Below are positions 57,958 to 64,000 of a DNA stretch of 64,000 bases, in pieces (the stretch's first letter is position 1; every line of letters begins with the position of its first letter). The stretch spans positions 71,734,831 to 71,798,830 of the forward strand of contig NC_070607.1 of assembly GCF_027172205.1 (NCBI RefSeq), written 5' to 3'. The DNA comes from Podarcis raffonei (Eukaryota > Chordata > Lepidosauria > Squamata > Lacertidae). Position numbers and translations under genes: made by a program. The notes under the pieces were generated by a model. That model searched no databases, was not told the DNA's origin, and saw only the letters and a program-made list of their open reading frames with translations.

Positions 57958-60900
57958 AAGCATTTTGTCACACTGAGAGCACCCGGACCCCTAAGAGGCA
58001 GACATGGGGTTTTTCTCCCACCTGAGGTTCCCGTTGTTTCTGTGGCAGGGCTCTTGTGCTTTTAACAACTGAACAACAAGCAGAAATTCAGTTGATGAAA
58101 CTCTCTCCACTACAAAAGTGCTGATTCCTCATCCCTAGGTATCATTTTTGGTCAGATGTTATCAGACTGAAGATCACTGACCACAGGGAAAGAAGCAGGA
58201 GTCCAGCAGAACTGAGAAACAGCTGAAGAATAATACAGCTAGATGTTATCCTGGAATGCATACGTTGAATAATTTTTATAATTGCCATATGCATAATTGG
58301 CAGAGAATGGGAAGCCCTTCTTATTTCCTTATATTTCTTTTTTAATCTTACTTTTATATGAACTTTAACTGAGAGGGTTCACTCTTCTGTGTGTTGAAGT
58401 TATACAGTAATTGTAATAGAGGGCCTTGTATCCTCTTTCTCTTCTTTTCCCCGTTCCGTATCTTTCCCCCTTTCCTTTTAAAACTGATTACAGGTGTAAC
58501 AAGAGTCCAGCTCACATCAGCTGCAGCCAGTGGTCAGGGATGATGAAAACTGTAAGCCAAAAACATCTAGAAGGCCACAGAGAAGAGAAAGAATATGATA
58601 TCTACCTTTTAGGTTTGATAATTAGCAGGACAAAACTGAGGGTTTTGCTTTTAAATTATACAGGTTTTGGTATTTTTATGAGAGTCTGGGAATGTCTCTG
58701 GTATGACTGGTAACCCTCCCAAGCTCATTTTCATCAGATTGTGTTAATCATCGCTACCCCTTCCTGCCACAGACATATCAGTTCAAATGGAGGCAGCTTT
58801 TAGGCTGCAATCCTCTACCACCTTACCTTGAAGTAAGCCCCATTGCACTGTTAGTGCCTCCTGTTAGTGCCTGGTACCCTACGAAAATGCATGCACGTGA
58901 ATCTTTGAAATTTGGTGGGTGCCGACATGCTCATGTGAATGCTGACAATCCCAGGTGCATTTTGTGACTATCCAAAGACAGAGATGTTGCCCCATTTGTC
59001 AGATGTACATGAGTGGATGCTGACAATCGTTTTTAGTAGATATTCACTGGTGTGTCAATGGAGTTTTTGAGACCTTCACAAAACTTACCTGGGATTCTCA
59101 ACATTCCCATGTCAATGTTGATATTCTTCGTATTTCAGATATTCACAGATGGTATGTGTGAGACGCATAACACGCAAGGCAAGATCTACACCAAGGCTAG
59201 GAATCTTGGGGGATTAGGAGAGGACTTTAGTGTCCCCTAGCTCTCTTCAGCATACACACCAAGACATTTATAGCTATCCTGGTGTCCAATATTACGGCTG
59301 TGATTTACAGTCTCTCTCCTCCCTTCTCCCCCCACACCATAGGATTACACAAGCATGTGTGTCTAGCCAGCAGTTGACCCAAGGACATCAACAAACTAAA
59401 ATAGATGACTCCTTCTTCCTGTTTGGTGCTGCTTGACAGCACCAAGAAAAGAGCTCCAAGTTGAGAATGGCTTTATATAAATTAAAGGACATGCCATTTA
59501 AAGTCAGAAGTTTCAGCAGCTACATTGGATCCACAAGATGACAGAGAGAAGAGGCGAGTGAGAAAACACCTTTTTATTTGAGCAACAAATGGCCAAAAAA
59601 AGATAAAAGCAAGTTGCAAAAGCAGTGTGACTGATCTTAAATGCAGTAAGTCCCACTGAAGTCAGTGCATGACTTTTTCCTAAATACTATATACACGTTT
59701 AACATCAGGTTACTGCTGGGGAATAGGTCAAACTAGAAGCTTGATGTTTGCCCAGCTAAGCTGAGGGTTTTGTGAAACAAAGAGTTGTGAGATTTTATTG
59801 TGAGATTTTATTGTAGCTGGTTTACAAAACAGTCTGGCATATGGGCAAAGGCAATTAAATTACACACAGTTCAAAGGCACGCAACGCAGCCAAATATTTC
59901 AGCTTGATACAGTGGAATTTTTTTCCAACTAGGAAAATTTCCAGCCAGGAAATATACAGAAGCTCAAATGATTCATTTTAGGGGATTGTGCCATGCCCGG
60001 TGCCCTGAGGCTTCTGAAGGTAGAGCGCAGATAATAGAGCAGCAGAAGATTAGAAGAATTGGAGGTAACTAAACAGATGTCAATTCAGGTCAAATTCAAC
60101 GCTGGCACCTAGCGGCTAACAGATTCGGCAATGACCCAGCTGAGAACAAGCCCTAACAAATGATTAGATTTACAGTAAACACACTTGCATGTTTACATTG
60201 CTTTGACATTCTTTTGAATGTAAAGTGATTCAGACATTTTCTAAACAAATAGATAAATAAGTATTTGTGCCTTTTGAGGATGTATAAATGTATAATTTAT
60301 CTCACGTATCGCAATAAATAAATCTGCCACTCAATACAATCTTTAGAAAGGTCATCTTTAATATTTTATTTTTCATTAATTTGGGAATATGAAACAGAGA
60401 ATCTTTTCTATTACAGTAATGAGTAACAGATCATTCAGTGCCAACATGGCTTCCAAAACAAGTTCAATCTCCTCAGGTAGAGTTACCCATCATTAACTGA
60501 GTACTGCCAGCGTTAGTTTCCTGGGGCTCTTCCTACAGAAGGGTAGCAATAGTAGAAATGAAGAATATCTCTTAGCTATGGGTCAGCAAGAAGGAAATTC
60601 GACCTTTAAATTTTCCATTTCATCCAGCACAGGGAGGAAAGTGTGTGTCATACAGAAACATTGCTCCGATCTGTCTGGATGTAATAGCATACCTTCCAAG
60701 ATGACCTGGCTCAAGTCTAGGACACCATCTTCCAAGTCCACATTCCCTTGTGAGTCACATGACCCATACAAGGTTGCAGCCCCCAAAACACTTTTTTGGG
60801 AGGGGGAACAGCACCCCAAAATGCACATTTTGGGGCACTGTGCAAGATCACAGTATGCATGCACATTCAACTGCCTAACGGCGTCCATGTCACCCAGGAG

Positions 60901-61019
60901 ATCTCAGCTGCAGAGATAAGAAAAGAAGAGTCATTTCATTGTCTGAAGAGGTCACTTTCTGGCTCACATGGAGAAGCTGTTTTCACTGCAGCCCACTGAC
61001 AGAAGTGCACAGCTGTATT
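57958..61019. other. Intergenic stretch; half of a hAT-like MITE near 58530-58582
   Basis: 'gcagccagtggtcagggatg' and 'ccaaaaacatctagaaggcc' are the second half of the palindromic MITE seen at 7125. The rest (about 3 kb) shows no supported gene or repeat. Confidence 0.5.
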
Positions 61020-61106
61020 GAGGCAGTACCGGGTGTTGAAATTTTGTGCCCCCTAACAATTTTGCACCCGGCTCAACCACCCCTGTGGGCTCTCCCCATG
61101 CCACTG
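61020..61106. mobile_element. hAT-type MITE fragment, related to 53080
   Basis: 'cgggtgttgaaattttgtgc', 'cccctaacaattttgcaccc' and right end 'cccatgccactg', mirroring the CAGTGGCGTAGC end of the 53080 element. Confidence 0.65.
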
Positions 61107-61759
61107 ATGTATGGTAATACCTGTTCCGACCTGAGACACCATCACATCAATCACACCCATCATCACATTCCCCTCCCTATTTAAAACCGGGGCACTTCAT
61201 GCAAAACAAGATCCATTTGCTATACTGTTGAGGACCACCAAAGAATAGACAGCAAAAAACAAACAAACCCTTACTACAGCAGAAGGCTTTAAAATCGATT
61301 CATCTGACTGATGGACCGATTTATAGTTTGATTACAGATTAAAACTAAAGCTCTGATTAATCAGACTCAGCCATCTGGGCTCTTTTGAGTGTCACAACGA
61401 GGACACTACACAGATAACGAGGGAGAAAAGTCTATCCCACAAGCACGGGAAACAGACAGGAGATGCTTAACAAAAGTATCCCCTCCCATCTGTTTCCACA
61501 ACCAGAACACCCTTGTATTCTGTCAGCTCCCTGCATCAAATTACATTCTTGTCCGCTCAAGTTCTCTGCGGAACTTTCTGCTCCATATTGTGGGGAACAG
61601 AGGAATGAGCCTGCTAGGGTTAGTGGCTATTGCAATTCCACATCTGCCAGTACTGAAAGGAAAGGAATACATTGAAATATTTATTAAAACATTTATCCAT
61701 TGCATGTTTCTAAATTGACTCTAAGTAGATATAGGTAGCAAATCCAAAGCATTAATAGT

Positions 61760-61985
61760 TATGTATTTATTTCATTTATATCTTAACCTGCCTTCAAGAT
61801 GTTCACAGAACCATACACGGTCCCTCTCCTGAACCACACCGCCACTTTAATCTCACTGCAAGCCCATTGAGGTATGTTAGGATGAACAAGAGTACCTGGT
61901 CAAAGGTCACCCAGTGAGCTTCATGGCTGCATTCAAACCCTGGTTTTCCCAGTCCTAGTCTAGTAGAACTAGTCTCTGAACATGC
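61760..61985 (-). mobile_element. tRNA-derived SINE, minus strand
   Basis: Minus-strand 'agggtttgaatgcagccatg', 'agctcactgggtgacctttg' and a tail toward 'ataaatgaaataaatac'. Same family as 37663. Confidence 0.75.
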
Positions 61986-62465
61986 TGGTTGTCTCACAGA
62001 TAATGTGGCACAAACGTCTCTTAATGGGCTAAAAGCCATCGATCATCTTCTACCAGCTTGGAGAAGGAGACTGTTTGTCTTCAAAGGCTGATCACACCCA
62101 TCGGCTCCACCCCACCTTCTTAATGTCTTAATGGAGTATGTTACCTAACACTGAGACTGGGATTTGTTTTAATAAACAGTCAGATCACTAGTAGAGCAAA
62201 ACATTCAAGGCAGTGTACTGATGCAACAAATTCCGCTCTGCAATTGCAAAATGGAAAGCCTTGGAGAGATAGTTGAAGAAGAGCTGGGGGAAATGCAAGA
62301 CAGAGAGCAACCAGCAGTGGACAACATGATGGGGCTCTGGGGCTCACCTGACCTCAAATCAACTGAGTCACTGCAGCACACCTGGATAGAAAAGGTGAGG
62401 GTGCGGCAACAGCAGAGAGACTGGCACAGTGCAAATGCACCAGCAGGAATAATAGAATTGCACAA

Positions 62466-62590
62466 TCCTCCATTGCAGGAATCTCAACTAAAGCAGCAAT
62501 GACAGGTGTCCATCCAACCTCTGTTTAAAAACCTGCAAGGAAGGAAAGTCCACCACCTTCTGAGGGAGTCCATTCCACGTGCCCCTCCAT
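62466..62590 (-). mobile_element. CR1 LINE 3' end, minus strand
   Basis: 'ccattgcaggaatctcaact', 'gtgtccatccaacctctgtt', 'aggaaagtccaccaccttct' match the CR1 3' region at 39795. 5' part missing. Confidence 0.8.
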
Positions 62591-63480
62591 CTCTCCAACC
62601 TGGTACGCTGCAATGGCACAGGCAGCAGTGCAGCCCCACCACGCTGTCTGCTGCTGGGAGCAAGGCACTGAGTATATGCACAGCCGTGTCAAATGTCTCC
62701 TCACTTCTATTTTGTACTCCAGCATTGTGACCACAGGATATGACCCAAACACATTGTACTAAGCTCACAGTCCAAATAGACTAGGGAAGGATGACCAAGT
62801 AAGTACAGGATGCCAAGTGTGCTGTGCAGATGCTGTAGCAGCAGCGATGGCCATGCTTTGCAGTGGTCCTTCGTGGAGGGGGCCTCCCCATTTAGTTTGA
62901 TTATACACCAAGTATCCAATGCATTCTGACTGGAGGTGAAACATGATTATGAGAAGAAGAAGTTTAATTAAAGATGAAGTACATATCTTCAGAATGGATA
63001 TACATTACAGATGCATCTTTATTTGTGGTATTAACTGACATGACAAAGTTTTATTAGAATAATTTATTATTATTATTAAAGATAAATAACTTCAAACCTT
63101 CTCTAACAAAATTCACAGCTTTTCAGATTGAGTGTCCTTGTACCTTCCTCCTTCCCTTTGAGATGAGCAAAGTCATCAATGATTCTTGGAATACCCACCG
63201 GATGGTCTTGTTTATCAAAAGAACAGATAGTCCTCAAAGTCTGTCTTGAATTTTAGTATTCCTAAGTAGGAGATTAGAAGGACCTTTGCATGACCACTCT
63301 GCTCTTGAAGATAAACAACTATGGGAGTCAGAAAGAGAGCAGAATAAACAGTCAGCAGAACAGGAAAACCTCCTACTCTGGGCTTCCTTGATAGTGGCAG
63401 ACTTGGGACATTTTTGTGAGAGAGACTTTTAAAACAAAGCTAAAATGGCTGTACGTTGTAATTTAATAAGATTTCTGGGC
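62591..63480. other. Intergenic stretch, nothing recognised
   Basis: A short (TTA)n run near 63062-63080; no gene. Confidence 0.5.
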
Positions 63481-63482
63481 CG

Positions 63483-63855
63483 GTGGTTCCCCTACAACCT
63501 GTGAGTCTTCATTTACCACACATCTTACATGGCCATCACTGTGCAGCCACCATTAGAAGCAATATGAAAAGGGGAAACCCTTGTAGACAACTACAGTGCT
63601 TGGAGACAGTCAGGTTGTGTATTGATGGCAGTGACCAGAGGAGGAATGACCGCTGGGAGGAGTGCAGAGAGAAGAAATGCCATGGTGCAAGTGCTGCAGC
63701 ACAACCAGGTGCCTTCACCTGCCCCAACTGCAACAAAACATGTCTTTCCTGCATTGATCTCTACAGCCACAGCAGGCGCTGTAACCTTTGAGCAGTTTGA
63801 CTTCACCCCTAAAGGCACACTCCTCCATGGTCTCCCAAGACAGATGGATGCCAGG
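63483..63855 (+). mobile_element. LINE 3' end with zinc-finger-like C-terminus
   Basis: An open frame to 63791 ends FTCPNCNKTCLSCIDLYSHS-RRC, a C2H2-like finger preceded by a W-E-C-R-basic stretch. Ordered W-x-basic plus finger ends are typical of one group of animal LINE ORF2 proteins, and the DNA just after ('tccatggtctcccaagacag', 'atggatgcc') resembles their 3' UTR. A host zinc-finger exon is much less likely. Confidence 0.55.
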
Positions 63856-63912
63856 CAACTTGTTCAGAACCTTGAGGACTGGGGTCTTATTTTATATGTA
63901 ACAAGTGAAACA

Positions 63913-64000
63913 TAGCTTAGCATTAGAGCACATGCTTTGCATGCAGAATGTCCCTGGTTCAGTCCTGGCTTCTTCTGGCAGGGCTGGGAAAGACGTCTGC
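63913..64000 (+). mobile_element. tRNA-derived SINE, cut by window end
   Basis: 'agcattagagcacatgcttt' (A box), 'gcatgcagaatgtccctgg', 'ttcagtcctggcttcttctg' and 'gctgggaaagacgtctgc'. Same family as 56475; continues beyond the window. Confidence 0.85.

Noticed and set aside
1-64000. Endogenous retrovirus, LTR element or Polinton fossils
   Set aside because: No paired long terminal repeats, primer-binding site, capsid, protease, integrase or envelope signature was seen anywhere.
1-64000. CRISPR array, operon or other prokaryotic system
   Set aside because: Vertebrate repeat content throughout; no regularly spaced repeats with unique spacers.

Overview
The window looks like a gene-poor piece of a squamate reptile genome, probably a lizard. 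The evidence is its repeat set: three copies of the squamate tRNA-derived 'Sauria' SINE (30779, 32293, 44706), three pieces of the BovB (RTE) LINE whose 3' end is the usual partner of that SINE (16639, 40551, 45633), CR1/L2-type LINE ends, a tRNA-Lys SINE with a CR1-like tail (54294), and many short DNA-transposon derivatives. A lacertid-like genome is possible from the look of the Tigger-like MITE family, but I cannot prove that without a search.

I can support one host protein gene. It is a single-exon coding sequence at 22194-23276 (+, 360 aa) for a class A (rhodopsin-like) seven-transmembrane receptor. It lies just downstream of a CpG-rich block (about 20440-21560) that probably holds its promoter and untranslated first exon. 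A good splice acceptor sits 21 bases before the ATG. Poly(A) signals follow at 23668 and 24699. The receptor has several altered micro-switch residues (ERS for DRY, SFLP for CWxP, NVAIY for NPxxY, Phe at 3.32), and I do not recognise it as a named receptor.

Layout. 1-20000: intergenic DNA with MITEs (two Tigger-like, one palindromic ACCGTATTT type, several hAT-type), tRNA-derived SINEs, a 5'-truncated LINE with a 14-bp target duplication (14501-15642) and a BovB tail. 20000-24700: CpG island, receptor gene and 3' flank, with a MITE in the presumed 3' UTR. 24700-40000: intergenic, with Tigger-like MITEs, Sauria SINEs, a LINE 3'-region repeat and an unexplained old repeat pair (28577 and 31615). 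40000-48000: CR1 end, a 1-kb BovB fragment with YADD reverse-transcriptase motif, a decayed LINE, and a TTCC/TTTC microsatellite. 48000-64000: hAT-type insertions with readable 8-bp target duplications, SINEs, a second ACCGTATTT MITE, and a LINE tail with a zinc-finger-like end.

No operon, CRISPR array, rRNA, functional tRNA, or retroviral/LTR fossil was seen. Apart from the receptor, nearly all recognisable structure is transposon history; long stretches remain without any feature I can name. Family names for repeats come from memory of typical sequences, not from a database search.
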